A stretch of 64,000 bases of DNA from Sclerotiophoma versabilis (taxonomy: Eukaryota; Ascomycota; Dothideomycetes; Pleosporales; Didymellaceae): positions 248,001 to 312,000 of the forward strand of contig JAAROD010000080.1 in assembly GCA_012274445.1 (NCBI GenBank), read 5' to 3'. The translations under genes were made by a program, and so were the position numbers. Below, piece by piece: positions 43,657 to 55,485 of this stretch (positions are counted from its first letter, which is position 1; each line of letters begins with the position of its first letter). Below the pieces are notes generated by a model, which did not search any database, was not told the origin of the DNA, and was given only the letters and a program-made list of their open reading frames with translations.

Positions 43657-45642
43657 TCAGTCTATCTTGGCGTTTGCGAGCTTGTCGCCAGGGCCGGTGA
43701 GCACATTGGACATCCTGAGATTCTGTCGCTTGTATTTGCTGTGCTTTCGCAGGCGTTTCCTTGCGACCATGACCGGTACCGAAGACTTGGTAACGAGGTA
43801 GTTACTGAATGAGCCAAGCAATACACTGTCGCAGTCAGTTTATGCGTCCGTTGACAAGACTGCATACTTACCCTTTGAGGGCGTTGCGGCCTCTGGATCC
43901 CAGAATGACGAGAGTTGGCTCGAGCATGTCAATCTGTCAAACGCCTGTCAGTAACCAATTGAGGTGTCAGAGAGGTTTCAGGCGGCTTACAACTTCCGTA
44001 ATCATGTGCTTCGGGCTCTTGCAGTGAAACACTTCAACTACTACCCGGGCTTGCAATCGAGTCTTTCTTAGCAACTTGACACATCTGTCTGACACCTCTA
44101 CGCAGGCCTGGTAGCGATCCTTCTCTGCTTTGCCCATCTTGCTGACATCAGCTTCTGCGGCTGCGATGGTGCTCGACAAAGCATTCTTTTGAGGTATACC
44201 ATCATGGCCTGATAATGTCCTCTTGATATAGTTGCCCTCTTGCAATCCGGTTGTACCTTGAGCGATCGGTGCGCCCAGGGCATCTGTCGCGACACCAACT
44301 TCTTCATCGACAGCATAGACAGCCAGGAGCGTGTCACCGTCGCGCAAAACGGTGCCGATTGTCCATTCGAGGGCATAGGCCGCTTCATCACTGAGATCTG
44401 TTGAAACCAGATACACACGCTGCCGCCTCAACCCATTGTCTGCTTCCTGTGCAAACTGAGTGTAGTCGCCGCGCACAATCTGGCGAACGCATCGGTGAGC
44501 CTCGGGGCTCGACTGAATAGGCGTGATTTGCAAAGCCAGCTGCTGTGCTGACCGCAGTTCAGCCATGTGATCCTCGGCATCAGAGCTGATAGGTGAGGAT
44601 ATTCTGGAATTGTCTTGGTCGAAGCTGGTGTGTGGGTGTACGTCCGTGGACTTGCGCCGGACCATGGCCTTCTCGCCGTCGGGCCCCTCGATGTTGATGA
44701 CCGGTCCGTTCAGCTTTCGTAGCTTTTCTTGTCTCTCTTCGCGGGTCATGAAAGAAGCCTGAAGGTCTCGTCCTGTTCGGATCAGTATTTGTATGGGTGG
44801 AAGTTATGGATGCAACGCAACCCACCTTCTTCCTTTGCCGTCTTGAACAAACTCTGCGCTGTGACAATCTCCCTACCCATACGGTCGGTGCCACCAGATT
44901 CTGTCCTCGATCTCCTTCGACCTCTAGTCTTGTTGTTTGAGGAGCCTGTCGCCCAGCCGTCGTCCCAATCTGAACTGGAACTGGAGTTGTTGTCGTCGCT
45001 TTCTACAGCGGCGCTATCTTCGCCGTCGTCGCCATCGTCATCGGTGGTCAGTCTAACGCCACCGCCTGGCGCGGATGTGGTTCCCTTGGTGGGATCTGAA
45101 GCCTTCCGCCGCGGTGGTGCCGTATATTCGCCATCGGAATCGGTCATAGCAGATTCAGACATCTTGCGCATTGCTTCCGAGGTAGAAATGGGTGGTCCGC
45201 GTGTTCGTGGTGAGGCAGAGCGGCGAGGTCCCGGTGACCCAGACTTGGACCTGTTGTAGGCGCCACTCATGGAGTTGTGTCGATCTCGAGGGCTATCTGA
45301 GCCCAGGAAGGCTGGAGAGGTGCCGTATACTGAGGACATAGCCCGAGGCTTGGGCCCGCCTTGCGACACGCTTGCAATTGAGTTGTATTGGTATTGGGCC
45401 GTGTCTGACAACCTGCTGCCACGAGGCGACGAAGGCGCGCTCTTCGGCATGGCGAATGGTATACCAGTGCTGCCACGACTAGAACTGCGCACCCGGCTAT
45501 CGTCTGTACTCAGGTGGCGGGGTGTAGGGCTCAGGTGACGGCCTCCTGGCAGAGGGCTCTCAGCGCGACGACCTCCACTGTTCTTCCTGGCATCTCGATG
45601 CTCCTTCATCTCCTGGTCAATGGCAGCCGTGAGCGACGACAT
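43657..45642 (-). CDS. Universal stress protein (UspA) family protein with Ser-rich head
   Basis: Four exons (44826-45642, 43991-44772, 43872-43933, 43657-43825) encode 609 residues. Introns begin GTGGGT, GTAAGC and GTAAGT, all short. Exon 1 codes for about 272 residues of Ser/Pro/Arg-rich, probably disordered sequence with many SP sites (SPRGSR, SPGPRRSASPR), so kinase control is plausible. The Usp domain spans about 345-590. It starts with RVYLVSTDLSDEAAYALEW and ends with the ATP-phosphate loop split by the last intron, GSRGRNALKG-VLLGSFSNYLV, fitting G-x2-G-x9-G-(S/T). The C-terminal tail is basic. Fungal proteins of this layout are widespread but poorly studied; nucleotide binding is likely and function unknown. 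Confidence 0.88.
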
Positions 45643-46651
45643 GGTTGCGGTGCGTTGCAGTCGCGTTGGTCGAGGGTTCGGAGTTGAGCAGCGGGTTGCG
45701 TGCTATGCTCGTTTTGACTGGCGGTGTACGTGCGCGACCTGGTGGAGCAGAAACACGGCGTGTATGTGGGGTAGGTACAGTGACACTGCTGATTGAGAAC
45801 CACAATTGGGCAGGCCGCAATGGCGTCACGGGCGCGAGGGAGCTATCGCGCTAAGGGTCTGAAGCTCTCGTGCACCCCTCACTATAACAGGCGGGTCTGG
45901 GGCTTATTGTGTGGAGTGAGCGCGTGATGAATGACTGTGGATCAAAATTATAGTTGAGCTGATGTGATGGCGGGCCGATCCGTGTCTAATGTCAACTTCA
46001 ACCGCTGTCTGGGAAGAGATTGTTCCCAAGTAGGTTGATGGAGGCAGACGACATGTGGAAGAAGAGAAGAAGATCAGCGGGGAGACGAAGAGAACTTCAG
46101 GAACAGTAAGCGCGACACAATGTCTCGTAGATAGGGTCTAGGTTTGGTTTGATGGAGACAGACCCCTCATGCCCAGCCTGCTTTCTTGGCAAATGACGTT
46201 TGTAGCTGAAACAAGTGCAGAAATCACTCAAGTTGGTATGGGTATAGTCTTTATTATTTAACAAGTCAACATGTCCGCGTACTCCATCTCAGAGAACTGT
46301 ATCTGTTCGATTTGAAGTAATTCTTGTACCATTTGAAGCAACTCGAAGGCGGAGGCGGAGGCGGAGGTGGAGCTGTCACATGTAATACCAACTGGAGCCC
46401 GCGGGCGGCTGGCTAGTCGTGTGGCTGAGCATGTGGAGCTCTCCAGATGTATGAATCGTGCATCTGGCACATGACAGACATGACATCTTTACGACGGAAA
46501 GTGGTGTGGTTATTGGGCTGTCACATTAGGGCCGAGCTTAGTATTGCAGAAGTTCAATTATTGCACATTTGCTCGTTGCTTGCTTGTTACAATATGATAC
46601 ACCGTAAAATGGCAGACATCCAGCCTTTTCCGAACTCCAGCATAACCAGCT
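45643..46651. other. Intergenic
   Basis: About 1 kb between two minus-strand genes. It holds the UspA-like promoter and the uS7m 3' UTR. A GGAGGC hexamer run sits at about 46350-46372. No gene is supported. Confidence 0.45.
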
Positions 46652-47774
46652 CTATCTCCTCTTGGGCAGAACAATGTTAGCACGAGCAGCGACACCCAGC
46701 TTGTGAATAGCGTTGCGCCTATCCCACACACCACTCTTGCCTTCGATGACCGAGATCATCTCCTGTGCAACTCGCTGTCCTAGACTGTTCTTGCCACTTC
46801 CCATGTTCCTCCTCTTCGAAGCAGCGCCTAAGATCCACTGGATAGCTGTCCTCCTTCGCTGCCTCTTGCTAAGAGGGACTGGAATCTGCAGTGCCACACC
46901 ACCACCCGCAGCACCCTTTTGTGCACGAATTCGAAGGAGCGGAGCGACAGAGTCAATAGCGAGTGTGAGGTAAAGAACGGGGTTCAGGGGAAGGTGCGAT
47001 GGTGGTGGTGCGCCGGGGAGGAGAGGACGAGCCGGGTTGATAGTTGGAATAGGTGAAGTTCGGAGGTGCTGGAGGACTACTGCCATTTGCTGCGATGCAT
47101 TGTCAGCGCTGTAGATATCGAAAATACACGGAGAAAGCGACATACACGCTGAGCAACACTCTTCTTGCCGTGTCGCATCAGAAGGTTGGTGACTTGCTCA
47201 ACAACGGGGTCATACCGGTGCTTGACGTGACCGTCCTTGGGCAGAGGGAGGGTCGGCGCCTCAAACTTCAGCCCAGGAGTCACTGGCAGCTTAGAGGCAG
47301 CCTCGAAGTCGACAAGACCCATATCCATTCCCTCGTTCGACCGTGTTGTCATGGTAGAGTAGGAGCGCGAGCCCTTGGGTGTTGGCGTTTTGTTGCCCTG
47401 CTTGAGAGCGTCCTGCATGACCTTGGGAAGATGCTTCTGCGCTTCTTTGTCGCCCTTCACGACCTAGCAGTTGTCAGCCGTTGTCCATCAAGACTGTCAC
47501 GAATAGTCCTCACATCTTCAACTGGTGTGCCCTGGTTGACATCTGGGCCCTGTTCACCCATGATCTGCGCCGTCTTCGCGGCCTCCTCTGAAACATGTTC
47601 AATGGGCTCCGAGCTGGGCTTTTGAGATCGGTCTTGGGCAGGTGCGTCGTCGGCGAATGTGCGGCTCTGCGAGGGCGCCACTCGCAGTGCAGTGCGAGCA
47701 GGCCATTGAACCTGGGGCTTCGGCCTAAAGGCGATTGAGCGCGTGAAAGCGCTGACATTCAGTCGTGGTGGCAT
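46652..47774 (-). CDS. RSM7: Mitochondrial small ribosomal subunit protein uS7m
   Basis: Three exons (47514-47774, 47146-47463, 46652-47089) join to 338 residues. The introns are GTGAGG...CTGCTAG and GTATGT...CATCGCAG with a GCTGAC branch site. The start MPPRLNVSAFTRSIAF is followed by a basic, Arg/Ser/Ala-rich stretch that fits a mitochondrial presequence. The ribosomal S7 fold is in the C-terminal half, with VEQVTNLLMRHGKKSVAQR (about 170-190), joined by the second intron to QMAVVLQHLRTSP. It ends with RRRTAIQWILGAASKR and the helix near the end. It binds the 3' domain of the mitochondrial SSU rRNA near the E site. The fungal N-terminal extension is long. Confidence 0.92.
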
Positions 47775-49085
47775 GGCGGAGGTGTTGCGTGATGTCGATA
47801 CACGTTCTTTCAAAACGACGAGATGTCAAATCTGGTAACCTCCGCTTCGCGGAGCTAAGTCACGTGAACATGGCGTTTCTTTAGCAGGATATTCTGAACC
47901 TTTAGATGTACACCAGCATCCCAGTCAAACACATCTTACTGCATCCCTGCTTCAATACAATACCTCCATTCTCAGGATCGGTGGCTATTCCTTGCTCTGG
48001 ATGCTGCCAGTAGGATCAGCACCGAAGCGCCGTCGGACACACCAAAAGCACAGCCTTGCGGACCAGCAAGACCATCTACAGGGCACTATCCACCAGCGCC
48101 TACAAGCCTGCGAACGAGGCGCTGTATAGACTAATAGATCACTCTCAAAGCGGCAAAATCGGACGATTGGAGATAGCGATAGCGAGCAGCATGAGGCTAG
48201 ATCATTACGCATCCTTTCGGCCAGTCCCAGACTGACGAACGTTGCACACAACGTAGGTATTCGGTAAGCACATGAAAAGTCGCCTGTCTCAACGCAATGA
48301 TGCAGGATTTGGGTCACTTCCAGGTGTCTGATCTGCTGTGGAAAGGCCAAGCATGCAGCCGCTCGACATGACGGAGAAGGCTGAGCCACAAGCTGGCCTG
48401 CTATCCAATTGCAAGTGGCAGGATCCTTGGAATATCCATACGTTTGCTATTGAGGGGCTTGCTGAGAAGTCACGGAGAGCGAGAGACCATGTCAATCGTT
48501 TGCCTTTTACTGATAGAAACGCGACCCCTGGTCACAACGTGAGCACGCGTTTAGCGCACGGCGCCTCCAAGCTGGAGCTAAAAGCCCCGCTCATCTCACC
48601 TGGCTCTGGACCACTTTCCATCTCATTTCAGTCGTTGTTCGATTATTAGTTTTTGTGTTTTGGTCTGGAAGCAAAGTGTAAAAAAGTCGGACTGCGCAGT
48701 GAGCCGTTGGTGCTGTCCTGGCTTTCAGCCTTGTTGAAAACCGGCTGTCGCCCAGCGGGTGAGTATATCTCATTGTCTCTAACTCTCGATACGCATAGTC
48801 AGCACCACGTGTCTCATATCTATCGATGGTCAACTAATACTTGACGTCTGCTGCAATAATTACGTTCAAGCTTCTCTCCAACTCAACACAGAATTGTCTA
48901 CTCCCTCTGTCTTTTACCATGTTTCTCAAGCTGTGCAACTTTTCACCGTCTGGAGACGCTTTCACTGTTGTCACAACAAACAGCTGACCCTTCGCATATC
49001 AGCCGACGTGATTTTTCGTCTGTTCTGAGCTCTTCCCCAACTACAAACTTCTCCAACAACAACCTTCTATACATTAGGATCAAAC
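47775..49085. promoter_or_regulatory. Divergent upstream region, uS7m / Argonaute
   Basis: 1.3 kb between two start codons facing away from each other. The Argonaute side (about 48840-49085) is pyrimidine-rich, as in many fungal leaders. Frames of 100-134 residues at 47985-48649 have no motifs. No clear binding-site cluster was recognised. Confidence 0.45.
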
Positions 49086-52000
49086 ATGGCTGATCGCGGC
49101 GGACGAGGGCGAGGTGGTGACCGTGGGCGTGGAGACTTTCGTGGGCGTGGAGACTTCCGTGGACGTGGAGACTTTCGTGGACGTGGACGAGGTGATGGTG
49201 GCACTTCTAGTGGTGGTCGAGGGAGAGGAGGCTTCGATGGTGGTGACCGAGGACGCGGCGGCGGCGGCTTTCGCGGTGATCGTGGTGGAGGCGGTTTCCG
49301 TGGTGATAGAGGTGGAGGCGGCCGTGGCGGCCGTGGTGGAGCTGCGGAGACTCCTAGAGTGTTTGGGTGAGTATAAAGGGAGGGCTAAAAAGCGAACACT
49401 CTGTTAACTTCGGATCAGTAGTGGCAGCAGCGTACCGCAACCCAATGCTGAGGTTATCAAACTCGAGGATGCCATGGTGAAGACCGATCTTTCTAAAGCC
49501 ATGGCATCTGCCTCGTTGGGTGTAGTGCTTCCGGCACGCCCTGCCTACGGGAAGTCAGGCAGGCCCATTATCTTGTACACGAACTACTTCGAACTGAAGG
49601 GCATCAGCCCCAACCTCAACCTTTACAGATACTCATTGGCCTTCCAGCCAGATGGCAATATTCCAAAGGCAAGAAAGCGCCGTCTTGTCGAGCTGCTGCT
49701 GCAGACTGCTCCGTTCAGAGACCTCCCCATCGCCAGTGATTGGGCTCAGATCCTTGTGTCGCCCAAGAAGATCCCGATTGAAGGAGGCAAAGCAAGCTAT
49801 ACCCTTGATTGGTATCCAAGGGATGGTGAGCCGCTTCCTGCTCCAGGATCTGACGATACCGATAGGGTCAAGGCTGCGCGAAAGAGAAACTCACACAAGG
49901 CTCTTGTCGTCGAGCTAGGGACTGTGTCGTTGAAGGAACTGCTCGATGACGTCTCTAAGCCGACGTCCAACTATCCCCTGAAGCTTGAGACCATCCAGGC
50001 CCTCAACGTCCTTATGACCCACGGACCGAGCAGCGACTCCAACATTGCCACAGCAGGAGGCAACAAGTTCTACCCTTTTGGCAACCATCCCCAGCTCCAA
50101 TTCATGGATCTTGGATCCGGCCTCCAAGCCCTCCGCGGCTACTTCACGAGTGTGCGAACTAGTGTAAACCGCCTGCTGGTCAACGTCAACGTCGCCACGG
50201 GTGCCTTCTATAAGCCTGGACCACTTCTCAACGTGATGAGGGAGTTCACTGGCGGTCAGGCGCCAAGTAACGAGTTCCAGTACCGCAAGTTGGCGGCTTT
50301 CGTCCGATTGCTGAAGTTTGAGACGAACTACCTTCCTGATCGAAAGGCCAAGGGCAAAACGAAGAGGAAGCAACATATAATTACCAACCTGTGTCCCTTT
50401 GGCAAGGACAGTACCAGCATCACTTTCGATATGACGGATAATAACGGAAGGCGCATCAAGACGTCGATTGCAGATCATTTCAAGAGGACGTACAACATCA
50501 CGCTCTCTGCCCCTCAAGCCCCTGTGGTCAACTATGGCACCAAGGAAGACCCCAAGTGGATTCCTGCCGAGTTGTGCACGGTCTTACCAGGTCAGCTCGC
50601 AAGGCGCCTGCTGCTTGGACCCCAGACGAGCGAGATGATCAAGTTCGCAGCTCGTCGACCCCATGCGAATGCCGAGTCGATCACTGGGGACGGGCTACAG
50701 GTGGCCAAGATCAACCCTGTGGCAAATGGCCTAAACGTTGCACTCAGCAAGTTTGGCATCAAGGTCAACCCTCAACTGTTGACAGTACCGGGACGCATTC
50801 TTCCTGCTCCTGAGCTGCAATACAGAACCAAAACTCATAGGCCGAGCGGTGGCGCTTGGAACCTCGATCCTCGAGCTCTTGGGGAAAAGCCCTTCCGCGT
50901 TGCCGCAAAGCCTCTGGGCGCCTGGAGCACTCTTGTTATCAACTCTGGGAGCCGTGATACCATCATGGGGGGTCCTAACGCTGTGAAGACGAACCTGGTG
51001 GCTTTCAGGCATGCATTGCAAACCTATGGACTTAACCCGGGACCCGTACAACCACCAGGCTTTGTCAACGTTCCTTTCCATGATCTCAATAATAAGGATT
51101 TTGCCAAGGTCCAGAAGCAAATATTCGACGCGCTGAAATCAAATTTCAAGGTCAAGCCAAACTTTCTGTTTGTGCTCCTTCCCAACGACAATGCCACACT
51201 GTACGACGCGATCAAGTACGTGTGCGATTGTCAACTCGGCGTCCCCAATATCTGCAATATCGGGCAGAAATTCTCGAAGGAGATGGGCCAGATGCAATAC
51301 TTTGCCAATGTTGCGATGAAATTTAACCAAAAGCTTGGTGGTGTCAATCACATTGTCGACGCGAAGCAGATGTCACCCCTTGACCCGCAGACGATCCTTT
51401 TTGGTATCGACGTCACGCATCCTTCTCCAGGCAGCTCAGAGACCGCCCCTAGTATCGCTGGTGTGGTGGCCTCTGTCGATGCTCTGTTTTCACAATACCC
51501 GGCCAGCATGCGCACGCAAAAGGGTCGCGTGGAGATGGTTGACGAGCTTGAAGAGATGATTATCGAGCGGCTCAAGCTTTGGCAGAAGCGCAATCAGAAC
51601 CGTCTCCCCACCAAGGTTATTGTATACCGCGATGGCGTTTCCGAGGGACAGTACCGTCTGGTTCTAGAGAACGAGCTTCCTGCGTTTGAGAAAGCGTTCG
51701 GCAAACTGTACGGTGCAAAGACGAAGCATCCCAAGATTTCGATCGTCGTCGTAGGAAAGCGCCACCACACGCGCTTCTATCCCACGAAGGTGGAAGACAC
51801 GGACGGCAAGACGGGCAACCCAATGCCCGGTACAGTTGTTGACCGTGGTGTCACTGGCGAGAAGCTGTTCGACTTCTTTCTGCTCGCCCACCAGGGCCTT
51901 CAGGGTACATCGAAGCCTGCGCACTACGTCGTGATCAAGGACGACATCAAGCTTGGTGCCGACCAGCTGCAGAGCCTGACGCACAGTCTTTGCTACACGT

Positions 52001-52182
52001 TTGCACGCGCGACTCGCTCTGTCAGCATCTGTCCGCCAGCCTACTATGCTGATCTGCTCTGCGAGCGCGGTCGGTCTTACCTTCACAGTGTATTGAAGGG
52101 CGACGGCAGCACCGATTTCTCCCATACTACATGGCGTAAGGATGTCGCCGCACCGCTCATGGAGACCATGTACTACTTGTAG
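49086..52182 (+). CDS. Argonaute protein (QDE-2-like)
   Basis: Two exons (49086-49366 and 49419-52182, intron GTGAGT...GATCAG) encode 1014 residues. The first about 92 residues are almost only Gly, Arg, Asp and Phe in RGRGDFRG-type repeats, a likely RNA-binding or methylated RGG region. The ArgoN, linker, PAZ, MID and PIWI order follows. In PIWI the slicer residues are visible: Asp758 in FGIDVTHPSPG, Glu810 in EMIIERLKLW, Asp832 in VYRDGVSEGQY and Asp972 in CPPAYYADLL. The tetrad is therefore DEDD and the enzyme should cut RNA. The MID nucleotide-binding region carries NIGQKFSKEMGQ-like residues. The expected role is small-RNA-guided silencing (quelling) in the cytoplasm and perinucleus. No frame break was found. 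Confidence 0.94.
49125..49182 (+). repeat. Coding 18-bp tandem repeat in the Argonaute head
   Basis: Units of CGTGGGCGTGGAGACTTC type repeat about three times in frame and encode RGRGDF. Copies vary mostly at third positions. Confidence 0.8.
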
Positions 52183-53683
52183 TGCATTCTCCGCAAAGTT
52201 CTCGTCGTTTTTTTCACACGATCACGACCACATTCATCGAACTGTCCTGTCCTCCGGATAGGGTTCACTGAGCCATTCAAATTGCATATCTCTACGAGGA
52301 TATCCAGTAGTAGTAAGGTAGCCATTTATGATCCCTTTTTGAATGAGATTGTGCATCGGCTACCTCGTCACAGTCGACACCGATGGGGTGTTGCTGTTCA
52401 GCACTGGTTGAGGCTGCTCATTGCAGTCGATCGCCAGCTTGACACGAGAGGATCCAACATCGTTCTCTGTCTCTCCTACTCAGCTATGCTCATAACAACA
52501 TGAGCGGTGTGTCTTTGGTGTTCTTGTTTTAGCCACCACGTTCGTTTTGTATATGCCAGACGGGCGCGTCAGAGTGCAGGTAGTATGGAGTGAGAAAACA
52601 ACACCCCCAGACGCGTAGTTCAACTTGCATGATAAACTTCAGGTGCGGTTTCTCTGAGTGACGCGTGTTTCGACGCGACATAGGCGTTGTTGTGGTGATT
52701 GTGATTTTTCGATGATGTTGGGAGAGTCTCCCCTCTTTGCAAAAGCGCAGCACTTTCGCCCCCCCCCCCCCCCCAACAGCACAGATTAGGCACAGATTAG
52801 GCACAGATTAGGCACTTGTACACTCTGCATTCCGGACCAGCCCTCGCATGGCCTACATATCCTACATCCTCCCGGCGTGCGGCGCTGCAAGGCACGACTG
52901 TCCATCGCTCACCGCACATGATGGCGGCCTTGCTTCGTAGTGGTGCTCAGACAGCGGGCTAGATATCAGCGCCCCACTCCCCGCACAGGGATTGGCCACA
53001 GCTGTAGTGGAGAGAGGTTGAGTGGGGCAGGCTCTGGCGCAGCAATGTCACGAGCACCTGGGTCGGCGGCGGTGTGCTGCAAGCACTCTGCAAGGCCCCA
53101 AGCTCGCCATGCTGGTGAGGCTGCGTGGGACGGCGCGGTGGAAGCTCTGTAGGGGCGCGGCGCTCACTCTGCGCCTGCGTCGCCCGCGGTGGTGGAGCAG
53201 ACAGGCAGATGTCAGGGTGCAGCAGCAGGCAGCGGTTCGTGGGCGCGGGCGCTCCCCCGCCATGGGAGGGCTGCGAGCGGCCGTGGCCAATGGCAGGGCT
53301 GCTGGCTGCTGCAGCGGCCCAGCCACGCTCGTCGCACGGTTTCACCCCGCTGCAGGCCTGGGGGCGGGCGCTCTGTGCTGGCGCTCGACATGGGCTAGCT
53401 TATCGCCCTATCGCGCGATGCGGGCGCCGTACCTCTTCCACAGCACTGTCGCTGCAGCGCACCGAAGCCCTTGACCGCACGCCCACACGCCCGCACGCCC
53501 GCGCACCCGCCGAGAAGGCAGCAGACAGCAGTCGCGACTCCAGCCCGGCCCGTCACGTCACGGGCGCAGCACACGCGCGCAGAGGCTCGAGCTTGCGACA
53601 GCACAGTACTCGCCCGCAGTACCTGCCCACGATACGCGCACCACCGCACTCGCGCCACCACTCCCGCCCCGCACACCCGCAGC
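52183..53683. other. Intergenic, GC-rich towards the right
   Basis: 1.5 kb between Argonaute and the next plus-strand gene. It has a C16 homopolymer and an 11-bp tandem repeat near 52.77 kb. From about 52930 the sequence is GC-rich and opens several long frames on both strands (for example 53022-53474), none with a domain. The right end is the promoter of the membrane coiled-coil gene. Confidence 0.5.
52759..52813. repeat. C16 homopolymer plus 11-bp tandem repeat
   Basis: Sixteen C residues (52759-52774) are followed after a few bases by three copies of ACAGATTAGGC (about 52780-52813). The units look like TTAGG but are not telomeric TTAGGG. Confidence 0.85.
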
Positions 53684-55485
53684 ATGATGGACACCATGGA
53701 GCGCTCGCGCGGCAGCCTCTACGAGCACGACATCCCCTCGCTCAGCGCCTCGCTCGAGGCATTCGACCCGGAGCGCAGCCACCCGGCGCAGTCGGCCTAC
53801 AGCGCGCGCTCGGCCATGCACTCGTCGCGCTGGAGCATGCCGCCGCAGGAAGCAGACGAGTCGGAGCAGGAGAGCGAGGGGCCGTGGGCGCCGCCCGCGT
53901 GGCAGAAGAGCAACAACCAGTGGCACCGCCGCTCGCTGCTGCACTCCAGCCGCTCGCCGTCCTTCTACCGCACCGACCGCGAGACGACGCCCTCGCGCAT
54001 CCCGCTGCCCGACTCGCCCATGAAGAACACGCCGCAGGGCAGCCCCGAGCCCGACGAGCAGCGCCACCCGCCCGACAACATCGCCGCGCGCATGCAGAGC
54101 CCCCTCGAGGACCTCGCCGACGGGCCCGCCGACGAGACGGCCTTGTCGCAGCACGACGAGGCCGGGTCCATGGACGGCTGTACGTAGCCTGCGCCCTGTG
54201 CGCGTCCTGACACTGACACTGGCAGTCGTCCGCTTTGCCATCAGAGGAGAGACGCTGTTCCGCACCGCCCCCCTGGAGGAGACCCTCTCCACCTTTGCGA
54301 GCGGCGTGGCCATCTTCACCCGCACCCGCCGCAACCTCGCCATGACCATCGCCACCGTCGTCCTCAGCTGGCTGCTGCTGCACCCCTGGAACACGGCCCT
54401 GATCCCCGACGTCGCCAACGTCGCGAGCATGGCCAAGCAGTTTGAGCCGCTCATGTACGCGAGCGAGAACGTCATCCCGCGCTCGCGCGAGCTGGCCGAG
54501 GCGAGCATCGCCGTCCAGGACCTGGGCGAGAGCGTGCGCGCCACCAACATGTCCGCCTCGACCGTCATCATCGACCAGCTCGACGACCTGGGCGACAGCC
54601 TCAAGGTCCTGTCCGAGAAGATCACCTCCTTCTTCACCAACGTCGACGGCGACATGGACAGGTGGGTGCTTGCTGACGCACACGACCCCATGCACCGCTG
54701 ACTCCCCTAGCATCCTCATCACCATGGAGTGGGCCCGCCGCGAGCTCTCGTCCATCCAGTCCCCCAAGATCGGCATGCTCGACACCCTCGTCTCCAACAT
54801 CCACGGCGCCCTGTCCCTCATCGGCGCCCTCGACGTCGACGGCACACCCACCTCGCTCGGCCGCGTCGTCAACGACGTGCTGGGCCACACCACCCAACAG
54901 CGCTCCCGCGCCACCCTGCAGCGCACCTTTGACTACCTCCTCAGCACCCTCGAAGAGAACATCCAGAACGAGCTTGCCCGCGCAGACGTCCTCTTCCGCC
55001 TCTTCGAGTCCGTCGACCGCCAGTTCCACAACCTGCACCGCAGCGTCGCTCGTGAAGAAGACTCGCTGGCCACCAAGAAAGACGAATTCCTCGCCTCCAT
55101 GTGGCGCAACACCATCACCAACAAGCTCAAAATCGCAAAATACGAAAAGAACCTCAAGCTGCTCAAGGACGTGCGCGCCTCGACCCTCATCAACAAGAGC
55201 GAGCTCAAGAGCCACATCCAGGTCATCAACAGCGTCAAAGACCAGCTCGACAAGGCCCGCCGCAATCTCGTCGGCCCGCTGATCAAGCGCGCCCAGAGCA
55301 ACAGCTTCGGCCTCGAGGGCCAGCTCGAAGAGGTCGAGAAGACATATGGCTTCCTCAAGGGCGTGCGCGACACCCAGAAACACCGCGTCCTCAGGGAGCT
55401 ATGGGGCACCGAGCCAAAGCGCCGCGTGCAAATCACCGCCGGCCGGGAGGAAGAGGAAGCGACCGAGGAGATTGAGAGCATATGA
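53684..55485 (+). CDS. Single-pass membrane coiled-coil protein, family unknown
   Basis: Three exons (53684-54179, 54226-54661, 54711-55485) join to 568 residues. Introns are GTACGT...TGGCAG with a CTGACAC branch site, and GTGGGT...CCCTAG. Residues 1-165 are polar and Ser/Pro/Asp/Glu-rich, probably cytosolic and phosphorylated (SPSFYR, PLPDSPMKNTP, SPEPDE). One hydrophobic helix lies at about 203-220 (NLAMTIATVVLSWLLLHPW). The remainder is mostly long helices with heptad character: RELAEASIAVQDLGES, LGDSLKVLSEKITSFF, KLKIAKYEKNLKLLKDVRAS and HIQVINSVKDQLDKARRNL. It ends in an acidic tail. I do not recognise a named family; related layouts occur in nuclear-envelope and organelle tethering proteins, but that is only an analogy. 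Confidence 0.82.

Noticed and set aside
52780..52813. Internal telomeric repeat
   Set aside because: The unit is an 11-mer containing TTAGG, not TTAGGG, and only three copies exist.
53125..54210. Long plus-strand frame upstream of and into the membrane coiled-coil gene
   Set aside because: GC-driven shadow; the proper frame has spliced continuity into the membrane helix and coiled coil.
53558..54926. Two long minus-strand frames (377 and 394 codons)
   Set aside because: Antisense to spliced exons with good coding character; no motifs; GC-rich strand effect.
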